From Paenibacillus oralis (GTDB taxonomy: Bacteria > Bacillota > Bacilli > Paenibacillales > Paenibacillaceae), in NCBI RefSeq assembly GCF_003863965.1, contig NZ_RRCN01000001.1, positions 4,670,304-4,734,303 on the forward strand: a stretch of DNA of 64,000 nt, in the 5' to 3' direction. How positions within the stretch are numbered: position 1 is the first letter of the stretch; every line of letters starts with the position of its first letter. A model generated the notes under the pieces. It was not told where the DNA came from, did no database searches, and saw nothing but the letters and a program-made list of their open reading frames with translations. Shown one piece after another: positions 51,302-58,326 of the stretch. The translations under genes and the position numbers were made by a program.

Positions 51302-52600
51302 ATGAAGTATAAGCTGAAACAGAAAAAGAATCAACGAATTACACGAATTACCGAATCGACACTGGTCGTCGGAGCGGATATCGCCAAGAAGATTCATGTG
51401 GCTCGTGCAGTAGATTTCCGTGGCATTGAGCTTGGAAAAGACTGCGTGTTTCATAATAGCCAGGAAGGGCTGACGAAGCTGGCGACGTGGATGAAGGAGC
51501 TCGGGCAGACACACGGCAAGACGGACATCATATTTGGCATCGAGCCTACTGGACACTACTGGTTTCCGTTAGCAGCCTTCTTACAGGATCAAGGGATTCA
51601 AGTCGTAGTGGTAAACCCGCATCATGTCAATAAGTCGAAAGAGCTTGAAGATAACTCACCGACGAAGAGTGACTACAAGGATGCAAAAGTCATCGCAAAA
51701 CTCATTCGGGATGGGAATTACTCCGAACCGAAGTTGCCGACGAAGGAATTCGCAGAACTGCGGATCCTGATGAACCTCCGCGAGAAGGTATCGGACAGTC
51801 TAACTCAAGTCAAAAGCCGCATCGGCAATTGGTTTGATCGATTCTTTCCGGAGTACGCAAAAGTGTTTAAAAACTGGAGTGGCAAGGCATCGTTCATGAC
51901 CATGCGAGCCTTCCCGTTGCCTGCTGATATCGTCGCCAAGGGCGCTAGAGACGTCCTAGCGCATTGGAAGACGGAAGTCAGGCGTGGCGTTGGAATCAAG
52001 CGGGCAGAAGCGCTTTACGCTGCAGCAAGCGTCTCCATCGGTCTGACAGAAGGCATCGTTGCCGCCAGGCTGGAACTAAGTACGCTACTGTCGCAGTTTG
52101 ACCTGTTTAACGAGCAGCTTGAAACGATTATGCATCAAGTGGCCGGAATTTTGGAGGGCATTCCAGGAACGACAGAAATGCTGTCTGTACCCGGAATCGG
52201 CGTTCTGACCGTAGCCGGATTTCTAGCCGAGGTTGGAGATCTGAATCACTACGATCACGGTCAGCAGATCATTCGTCTGGCGGGCCTTAATCTGATGGAA
52301 AACAGTTCAGGCATACGGAAAGGACAGACAGGCATAACCAAGCGAGGGCGATCACGCCTACGGGCGCTGTTGTTCCGAGCGGTGATGCCGCTGGTTGCAA
52401 AGAATCCGGAGTTCCAAGCGCTTCACCGGTATTACACGACGCGGAGCCAGAACCCGCTGAAGAAGAAGCAATCTCTCATTGCCCTATGTGGAAAACTCAT
52501 ACGGGTGCTTTATACCCTGGGAACAAAGCAAAGAATGTATAACGCCAACGATGTCATGGGCCCCGTTAGGCAAGCCCAGCTGCAACAATTGGCTGCATAA
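51302..52600 (+). CDS. IS110-family transposase (DEDD recombinase)
   Basis: 432 residues. The N-terminal RuvC-like domain has the DEDD residues D26 (V-G-A-D-I-A-K-K), E80 (G-I-E-P-T-G-H), D123 and D126 (S-D-Y-K-D-A). The C-terminal Transposase_20 domain has M-L-S-V-P-G-I-G and S-S-G-I-R-K-G-Q-T-G with the serine used in strand exchange. Full length, GGAGG upstream, no frameshift: the element may still be active. IS110 enzymes work with a structured bridge RNA from a non-coding end. Confidence 0.93.
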   Translation: MKYKLKQKKNQRITRITESTLVVGADIAKKIHVARAVDFRGIELGKDCVFHNSQEGLTKLATWMKELGQTHGKTDIIFGIEPTGHYWFPLAAFLQDQGIQVVVVNPHHVNKSKELEDNSPTKSDYKDAKVIAKLIRDGNYSEPKLPTKEFAELRILMNLREKVSDSLTQVKSRIGNWFDRFFPEYAKVFKNWSGKASFMTMRAFPLPADIVAKGARDVLAHWKTEVRRGVGIKRAEALYAAASVSIGLTEGIVAARLELSTLLSQFDLFNEQLETIMHQVAGILEGIPGTTEMLSVPGIGVLTVAGFLAEVGDLNHYDHGQQIIRLAGLNLMENSSGIRKGQTGITKRGRSRLRALLFRAVMPLVAKNPEFQALHRYYTTRSQNPLKKKQSLIALCGKLIRVLYTLGTKQRMYNANDVMGPVRQAQLQQLAA

Positions 52601-52850
52601 AGTCAAGGAAGCAATCACCCTGCAATATCGCTTATTCACATGTGTACAACTAGACAACGGAAGCACCGGAGAAGCCGACGCACGACACACCGTAAGGGCA
52701 ACGACCCTGTAAAGGAGCGAGAAACGGCATCCACCCCTTGAGAGGTAGAACGAAGGAATGTAAGGGCATAGACCCAGTGTGACATGGGAGGGTGAACCCC
52801 AAGGGCGGAATGTGGAGATCCATTGTGCGATCATAACCAATTATCTACAG
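52601..52850 (+). ncRNA. Candidate bridge RNA region of the IS110 element
   Basis: The right non-coding end is long and rich in short G/C stems (for example GGGCAACGACCC at about 52697 and CCTTGAGAGG at about 52735). It contains ATGGGAGG at 52784-52791, which equals the eight bases across the rebuilt empty target site (51204-51206 joined to 53005 onward). In IS110-type systems guide loops match the target, so this may be a target-binding loop. Fold and extent are not established. Confidence 0.4.
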
Positions 52851-53004
52851 TTTTGGAAACGAGAAGATCCTAAGCTCTGTTCCCGCCTACGCTCTTACAG
52901 AAAATCGTGGTGTAGACTATATTCTCCACCAGTATCTCTTACACTGTCAAAGTTGAAATATTGAGAATGAACGAGAAAACAGGAGAAGTTATTACTTTAT
53001 AGTG

Positions 53005-53820
53005 GGAGGTTCCCGAGAATATCCGAGGATTCCGGGTCATGAAGTGGTCGGTATCGTGGAGGGGCTTGGGGCAGGTTCGGCAAAATGGAAAATTGGGCAA
53101 CGTGTGGGCATTGGTTGGCATGGGAGTCACAACCATGTAACGGGTCTAACCATAGATGGCGGCTACGCGGAATACATGATTGCATTTGAAGATGGCCTGA
53201 TCAGCATTCCCGATGAAATACTATCCAAAGAAGCGGCCCCTTTGATGTGCGCAGGCGAAACTACGTTTAGTGCACTGCGTAACAGTAAGGCTCGGCCCGG
53301 TGATCTTGTAGCTATTTCCGGTATTGGTGGTCTCGGGCATCTTGCTGTACAGTTTGCTAAAAAGGCCGGCTTTCAAACTGTGGCTATATCTCGTGGTGGG
53401 GACAAAGAAAAGTTGGCACGAAAGCTTGGAGCGCATAATTATATCGATTCCGAAAAAGAAGATCCGGCCCAGGCGCTAAAATCATTAGGCGGAGCCAAAG
53501 TCATTCTTGCTACTGCGCCAAATGCTAAAGTAATTTCTTCTTTGATTCATGGGCTAAATCCAGATGGCGAGCTCATTATTGTAGCTGGTTCCGGAGAACC
53601 TTTAGAATTGTCTGCGATGGATTTTTTGAAAGGCCCTCATACTGTGCGGGGATCGTTTACTGGTCAGGCTAAAGAGGTTGAAGCGGCAATTCATTTCAGT
53701 GTGCTGACTGATGTTCGTCCTTTGATTGAAGTCTTTCCCTTGGAACGCGCTAGCGAAGCGTATGATAAAATGATGTCGGCAAAGACGAGATTTCGTGCCG
53801 TGCTGAGTATGTCTGAATAA
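53005..53820 (+). pseudogene. Zinc-dependent alcohol dehydrogenase, 3' part
   Basis: Continues the interrupted gene: Y-P-R-I-P-G-H-E-V-V-G with the zinc-ligand His-Glu, then the NAD Rossmann site G-I-G-G-L-G-H-L-A near 115 of this part, to M-S-E at 53820. The four structural-zinc cysteines usual in AdhP are replaced (H-G-S-H-N-H-V-T-G in that region), an oddity that points to a structural-zinc-free subgroup. It may be expressed from a start near GTG 53002 but lacks the catalytic N-terminus. Confidence 0.88.
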
Positions 53821-53839
53821 AATCGGAAAAATAAACAGC

Positions 53840-53887
53840 TTGACACAATCAGAAAGTCAGCATTATAATTCAATCGATCAATTGAAT
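53840..53887 (+). promoter_or_regulatory. Promoter-operator site 3 (thioredoxin)
   Basis: TTGACA (53840-53845), 18 bases, TATAAT (53864-53869), operator ATTCAAT-CGATCA-ATTGAAT at 53868-53887 with both 7-bp arms perfect. Confidence 0.85.
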
Positions 53888-53936
53888 ACAGTAACAATTG
53901 ATTTAAAAATACAAATAAAAAGAGGAGGAACTCTAT

Positions 53937-54257
53937 ATGGGTGCAATAGCACTGACGAAAACGACATTTCAAAGCCATATTCAATCCGGCGTAACACTGA
54001 TTGACTTCTGGGCGTCTTGGTGCGGTCCGTGCAAAATTCAGCTTCCGATTGTAGAAGAATTAGCAGATGAGCTAAAGGGGCAAGCAACACTTGCCACAGT
54101 CAATGTCGACAACGAAACGGAGCTGGCTTCGCAATTCGGTATCAGAAGTATTCCGACTTTGCTGCTGTTTAAAGATGGCAGGCTGATGGAAACAATAGTT
54201 GGATTAAATCCAAAGCATGTGCTCAAAGATAAAATCCTAAAGCTCACAGACAAATAA
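53937..54257 (+). CDS. Thioredoxin
   Basis: 106 residues, cytoplasmic. Canonical active site W28-C29-G-P-C32-K and cis-Pro in S-I-P-T-L-L-L-F. AGAGGAGG precedes ATG 53937. It has its own operator promoter and probably takes electrons from the reductase at 56301, since both are controlled by the same operator. The housekeeping trxA is expected elsewhere; this copy looks dedicated to the sulfur/thiol stress system. Confidence 0.92.
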   Translation: MGAIALTKTTFQSHIQSGVTLIDFWASWCGPCKIQLPIVEELADELKGQATLATVNVDNETELASQFGIRSIPTLLLFKDGRLMETIVGLNPKHVLKDKILKLTDK

Positions 54258-54405
54258 AACAATAGGAAAAGGATTGCAGGTATCGTCATGCTGCTCGATG
54301 GCGGAGTTATAGCTCGTTTGAGATAAATTGTATGATGCGGGGGCCAATCAGTATCGATGAAGAGATGGGAATGGCTTCATAATCTTTGGAAAGGAAAGTT
54401 ATTTT

Positions 54406-55056
54406 ATGGATCACTCACATTCAGAACCATCCATTAAAGAAAGACTGTATCTGCAATATGCCCGGATTGGAAAATGTTTGTCCAGTGATAAGCGGCTTGA
54501 AATCATGGATTTGCTCTCCAATGGTCCGAAAACGGTTGAACATTTAGCGCAGCAGTCCGGTATGAGTGTAGCCAACGTATCGCGGCATTTGCAAATTTTG
54601 TTGGATTCGCGGCTGGTGAAGTTCAAAAAAGAAGGAACCTATGCGATTTATAGTGTGGATCCTGTGGTGACCGAGTTTTTAATTGCCTTATGGAACCTAT
54701 GTGAGAACCGGCTTTCCGATATACCTCGTATTAAAGAAGACCTGTTGCATGAATATGAAGGCATCCGCACGATTTCCAAAGAAGAGTTGCTGAAGAGAAT
54801 GGCTGCCAACACGATTATAGTATTGGATCTTCGTCCTAAAGACGAATATGAGGCAGGGCATATTGAAGGTGCGATATCAGTACCCATGGAAGAACTCGAG
54901 GCGTACCTTCAAACACTGCCACAGCATGTAGAACTTGCGGCTTATTGTAGAGGCCCCTTTTGTGTGAATCCGGCGGAGGCCGTTGAAATTATGCAGAAAA
55001 AGGGATTTACTGCCTATCGCATCGATGAAGGGGTGAAGGAGTGGAATTTGACATGA
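54406..55056 (+). CDS. ArsR-family regulator fused to a rhodanese domain, copy 2
   Basis: 216 residues, a close paralog of copy 1 with the same domain order: HTH with V-E-H-L-A-Q-Q-S-G-M-S-V-A-N-V-S-R-H-L, C24 in I-G-K-C-L-S, rhodanese loop C181-R-G-P-F-C186. It has an extra C99. No operator dyad is seen in the 148 bases upstream, so it may be made from the thioredoxin promoter. The stop overlaps the start of the flavoprotein gene (ATGA), so they are translated together. Confidence 0.88.
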   Translation: MDHSHSEPSIKERLYLQYARIGKCLSSDKRLEIMDLLSNGPKTVEHLAQQSGMSVANVSRHLQILLDSRLVKFKKEGTYAIYSVDPVVTEFLIALWNLCENRLSDIPRIKEDLLHEYEGIRTISKEELLKRMAANTIIVLDLRPKDEYEAGHIEGAISVPMEELEAYLQTLPQHVELAAYCRGPFCVNPAEAVEIMQKKGFTAYRIDEGVKEWNLT

Positions 55057-56171
55057 GTAAAAATGAATTGGTGGTCATTATTGGTGCAGGTTTAAGCGGC
55101 CTGCGCATTGCATCATTGCTCACAGCGCAAGGCATCTCGTGCAGCGTACTCGAAGCCCGGGATCGTATCGGCGGGAGAGTCTTAAGCATGGAAGTTGCAG
55201 AGAAGCGTGAACTCGGGAGATTCGATTTGGGACCGACATGGTTTTGGCCGCGTTATGAGCGGGCGATCACCAATCTCGTTAAGGAACTCGGTATAAAGAC
55301 TTTTGAGCAATATAATGAAGGGCTCATGCTTTCCGAACGATCGCGAAATGAGCCTGCACAGCAATATAGATTGCCGGAAGGAGCTGTTGAAAGATCGTTT
55401 CGGTTTATTGGAGGTGCAAAGTCTCTTATCGATGCCATAGCAGCCACGCTTCCTCCTGGAACAGTACGGCTTAACACAAAAGTGACTTCGATCCGTCAGG
55501 ATGAACACAGAACCCTTGCGCTTGAAGTTGAAGGTCAGAGGAGCAGTATCCGTGCAAGTGCGGTCATTAGCACCTTACCTCCTCGAATCGTAGCGCGCAA
55601 CATCTCCTTTTGGCCTGAACTCTCTACAGATCTCATTGCTAGCATGGTCAACAAACCTACGTGGATGGCAGCACAGGCTAAAGCCGTTGTGGTTTACGAA
55701 CGACCCTTTTGGCGAGAAAAAGGGTTGTTCGGTCTCGTGTCCAGTTGGGCGGGACCTTTGCAGGAAATCCATGATGCATCGCCCGAAACGGGGGCAGGGG
55801 CGCTTTTTGGTTTCTTTGGGCTGCCGGCAAAGTCGCGGCAAGAACTAGGAGAGGAAAGAGTCCTCAAGCTCGTCGTGGAACAGTTGACGCGGCTTTTCGG
55901 GCCTTCTGCGGAAAACGTTAGCGCCCTTCTTTATAAGGATTGGTCAAGTGATCCGGAAACCGCGGTGCTTGAAGATACCGAACCACTTCGAAACTATCCG
56001 GAGTATGGTCCCCTTGCAGGCACGGAGAGTTGGGGAAAGAGGCTTATTTTTGCAGGCACGGAAACGGATAATGAACACGGCGGACATCTTGAAGGCGCGC
56101 TTCGATCGGCCGAGCGAGCAGTATCGGAACTCATTGGGCTATTTAAAACAAATATTCGTGGGTCAATATGA
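55053..56171 (+). CDS. FAD-dependent amine-oxidase-like protein
   Basis: 372 residues from ATG 55053, overlapping the arsR2 stop by ATGA; AAGGAG is 11 bases upstream. Dinucleotide-binding motif G-A-G-L-S-G at 11-16, then E-A-R-D-R-I-G-G-R-V, and the C-terminal F-A-G-T-E-T-D...G-H-L-E-G-A of the monoamine-oxidase/protoporphyrinogen-oxidase superfamily. It is shorter than most. It could oxidise an amine or a thiol compound; translational coupling to the regulator suggests it makes or removes the signal. Substrate unknown. Confidence 0.8.
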   Translation: MSKNELVVIIGAGLSGLRIASLLTAQGISCSVLEARDRIGGRVLSMEVAEKRELGRFDLGPTWFWPRYERAITNLVKELGIKTFEQYNEGLMLSERSRNEPAQQYRLPEGAVERSFRFIGGAKSLIDAIAATLPPGTVRLNTKVTSIRQDEHRTLALEVEGQRSSIRASAVISTLPPRIVARNISFWPELSTDLIASMVNKPTWMAAQAKAVVVYERPFWREKGLFGLVSSWAGPLQEIHDASPETGAGALFGFFGLPAKSRQELGEERVLKLVVEQLTRLFGPSAENVSALLYKDWSSDPETAVLEDTEPLRNYPEYGPLAGTESWGKRLIFAGTETDNEHGGHLEGALRSAERAVSELIGLFKTNIRGSI

Positions 56172-56214
56172 TCACGTTCCGTAAAAAGGATAGTTCGAAC
56201 GGAAAAGTTCAGTC

Positions 56215-56261
56215 TTGACGAAAGGAATACTAAATACTATAATTCAATTATTCAATTGAAT
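56215..56261 (+). promoter_or_regulatory. Promoter-operator site 4 (thioredoxin reductase)
   Basis: TTGACG (56215-56220), 17 bases, TATAAT (56238-56243), operator ATTCAAT-TATTCA-ATTGAAT at 56242-56261 with both arms perfect. A nested 14-bp palindrome TATTCAATTGAATA overlaps it. Confidence 0.88.
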
Positions 56262-56300
56262 ATTATAAAACTTTCGCGTGACAAAAAAGGAGGATGGAGG

Positions 56301-57227
56301 ATGTATAAATCAGTAATCATAGGAACAGGCCCGGCAGGTTTGACTGCAGCTATCTATCTGGCCCGCGCCAATATGAACCCGCTTGTTATTGAAGGTCCAG
56401 AACCTGGCGGGCAATTAACCACAACGACGGAAATTGAAAATTTTCCTGGATTTCCGGAGGGAATTATGGGGCCTCAGTTAATGGAGAATATGCGACAGCA
56501 AGCCAAACGTTTTGGGGCCGAATTTTATACGGGTTGGGTAAATAAAGTGGATCTGTCCAAACGCCCGTTTAAATTGCATGTCGAAGGGAAAGGTGAAATC
56601 ATCACCGAAACGCTCATTATTTCTACAGGTGCGAGTGCCAAATATTTGGGGATTCCGAACGAAAAAGCGAATATCGGGCGCGGCGTTAGCACATGTGCTA
56701 CATGTGACGGATTCTTTTTTCGGAATAAAGAATTGATTGTTGTTGGAGGCGGCGACACCGCGCTGGAAGAGGCCAATTACTTGACTCGATTCACATCTAA
56801 AGTCATCTTGGTACACCGACGCGACGAACTGAGAGCTTCCAAAATCATGCAAGATCGTGCTCGTGCCAACGGAAAAATCGAATGGGCACTTAACAGGACG
56901 CCAGTTGAAGTTATCGCTCGTGACCATGGGGTGACTGGGTTGAAAGTACAAAATAATGCAACGGGGGAAGACGAAGTTATTCCTGCCAATGGAGTGTTTG
57001 TGGCTATCGGGCATCACCCAAATACCGACTTTCTGGAAGGACAGATCAAAACGGATGCAAATGGCTATATTATCACCACTCCAGGCACGACGGAGACCCA
57101 TATTCCCGGCGTATTCGCTTGTGGGGACGTCCAGGATAGCCGCTATCGTCAAGCCATTACTGCGGCAGGCAGCGGTGCTATGGCAGCCATCGATAGTGAA
57201 AAATTCATTGAATCCAACGAAGATTAA
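56301..57227 (+). CDS. trxB: Thioredoxin reductase
   Basis: 308 residues, low-molecular-weight type, from ATG 56301 with AAGGAGG upstream. FAD site G-T-G-P-A-G-L, redox pair C132-A-T-C135-D, NADPH site G-G-G-D-T-A-L-E-E-A and H-R-R for the 2'-phosphate, and G-V-F-A-C-G-D-V near the end: all standard. It is followed 11 bases later by the anchored rhodanese. Under the shared operator it would recharge the thioredoxin at 53937. Confidence 0.93.
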   Translation: MYKSVIIGTGPAGLTAAIYLARANMNPLVIEGPEPGGQLTTTTEIENFPGFPEGIMGPQLMENMRQQAKRFGAEFYTGWVNKVDLSKRPFKLHVEGKGEIITETLIISTGASAKYLGIPNEKANIGRGVSTCATCDGFFFRNKELIVVGGGDTALEEANYLTRFTSKVILVHRRDELRASKIMQDRARANGKIEWALNRTPVEVIARDHGVTGLKVQNNATGEDEVIPANGVFVAIGHHPNTDFLEGQIKTDANGYIITTPGTTETHIPGVFACGDVQDSRYRQAITAAGSGAMAAIDSEKFIESNED

Positions 57228-57238
57228 GCGAAGTTTAC

Positions 57239-57601
57239 ATGGCTACCCTATATATCCTGTTCACAATGGCTCTCATGTGGACTATTTATCAAGTCTGGCC
57301 GGTTCGTTATCTGTCGTGTTTAAAAATGAACCTCAGGGATAGCATAAATAAGCTGCCCCCCTCGATTAAGTTTCTTGATGTGAGAGATGTAACGGAATTT
57401 GATAGGACACATATTCCGGATTCGATCAATATTTCGTTAGGGAGATTACCCTTTTTATGGCATAAAGAATTATCCCCTGGGGATGAGGTTATGATCCTGG
57501 CTGACAGTTGTTTCAAGAGCAGAAAGGCCGCTCGTATTCTTCAACGAAAAGGGTTCCGTAAACTATACACGGTGCATGGGCCGGTTTTGGATCATCTATG
57601 A
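57239..57601 (+). CDS. Membrane-anchored rhodanese-like protein
   Basis: 120 residues: one N-terminal membrane segment (L-Y-I-L-F-T-M-A-L-M-W) then a compact rhodanese domain with L-D-V-R-D-V-T-E-F, H-I-P-D-S-I-N-I-S and the catalytic loop A-D-S-C91-F-K-S-R-K-A. It can carry sulfane sulfur as a persulfide on C91 at the cytoplasmic face of the membrane. The ribosome site is weak and it probably depends on translation of trxB. Confidence 0.82.
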   Translation: MATLYILFTMALMWTIYQVWPVRYLSCLKMNLRDSINKLPPSIKFLDVRDVTEFDRTHIPDSINISLGRLPFLWHKELSPGDEVMILADSCFKSRKAARILQRKGFRKLYTVHGPVLDHL

Positions 57602-57645
57602 TGAGCAGATCAAACAGATTTACAACCGGCGAATGTCATAAGGGC

Positions 57646-57692
57646 TTGACATAAGGGAAAGCAATAATTAAAATTCAAATAAAGAATTGAAT
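57646..57692 (+). promoter_or_regulatory. Promoter-operator site 5 (OsmC)
   Basis: TTGACA (57646-57651), 17 bases, TAAAAT (57669-57674), operator ATTCAAA-TAAAGA-ATTGAAT at 57673-57692. Confidence 0.8.
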
Positions 57693-57720
57693 ACGGAAAT
57701 ATAATTAAGAGGTGATTGAA

Positions 57721-58209
57721 ATGGTAGAACCAAAAATTAAAATGAACACGATCTGGTATAAAAATGCAAAAGGGGACGGACGGATTCAAAGTGACAATCT
57801 GAAAACCAAGATTGCGATCCCGGTTCCGAAGGGCGGAAGCGGAGAGGGGGCAGAACCGCAGCAATTACTCATATCTTCGGCAGTTGCTTGTTTTACAATG
57901 ACACTCGCGTACATGCTTGATCGTAAAAAAATGCCGGTAACCGGGTTCTTCATGGATACAGAAGGTACAGTGTCCCAAGGAGGGCATCCGGCTATTGCGC
58001 ATCATCCGCATGTCGTATTGACCTCGGATGCTACAAAAGAAGATGTTGCTATGGTAGAAGAGTTGATTGTACAGGCCGACAAGGATTGTCATATTGGTCA
58101 ACTGCTAAAAAAAGCAGGGGTGCCAGTAGATACACAAGGCAAGGTATCGATTGAATCCGGGGAAGATGTGACAAGTAATTATATTGAAGAGCACGGATTG
58201 GACTGGTAA
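57721..58209 (+). CDS. OsmC/Ohr-family protein
   Basis: 162 residues from ATG 57721 with AGAGGTGA upstream. OsmC fold with C57 in S-A-V-A-C-F-T-M and C123 in D-K-D-C-H-I-G, the spacing of the peroxidatic and resolving pair. It is only distantly similar to the OsmC at 28954. It has its own operator promoter and a terminator. It may reduce organic hydroperoxides or handle persulfides with electrons from thioredoxin or a lipoyl protein. Confidence 0.87.
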   Translation: MVEPKIKMNTIWYKNAKGDGRIQSDNLKTKIAIPVPKGGSGEGAEPQQLLISSAVACFTMTLAYMLDRKKMPVTGFFMDTEGTVSQGGHPAIAHHPHVVLTSDATKEDVAMVEELIVQADKDCHIGQLLKKAGVPVDTQGKVSIESGEDVTSNYIEEHGLDW

Positions 58210-58239
58210 TCTCTATTCGTTTGTATGAGGCAAATCGAT

Positions 58240-58271
58240 AAATAGCCCCCTTCATATTAAGGGGGCTATTT
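58240..58271 (+). terminator. Terminator after osmC
   Basis: AAATAGCCCCCTT pairs with AAGGGGGCTATTT across 6 bases. It marks the end of the redox regulon. Confidence 0.9.
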
Positions 58272-58326
58272 ATATGAATGAACAGCTTGTTGCTTAATTG
58301 ATCCGTTAAATAGAAGGAGAATACAC

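Larger units (their letters stand above)
51207..53004 (+). mobile_element. IS110-family insertion sequence
   Basis: About 1798 bases inserted in the dehydrogenase gene. The ends are inferred from where the dehydrogenase frame stops and resumes (ATG at 51204-51206 and GGAGGT at 53005); one base is ambiguous. No terminal inverted repeats or obvious target duplication are seen, as usual for IS110. Non-coding ends are about 95 bases on the left and about 400 on the right. Confidence 0.85.

Noticed and set aside
54258..54405. Operator dyad upstream of ArsR-rhodanese copy 2
   Set aside because: Scanned for the 7-6-7 pattern; no match with both arms recognisable.
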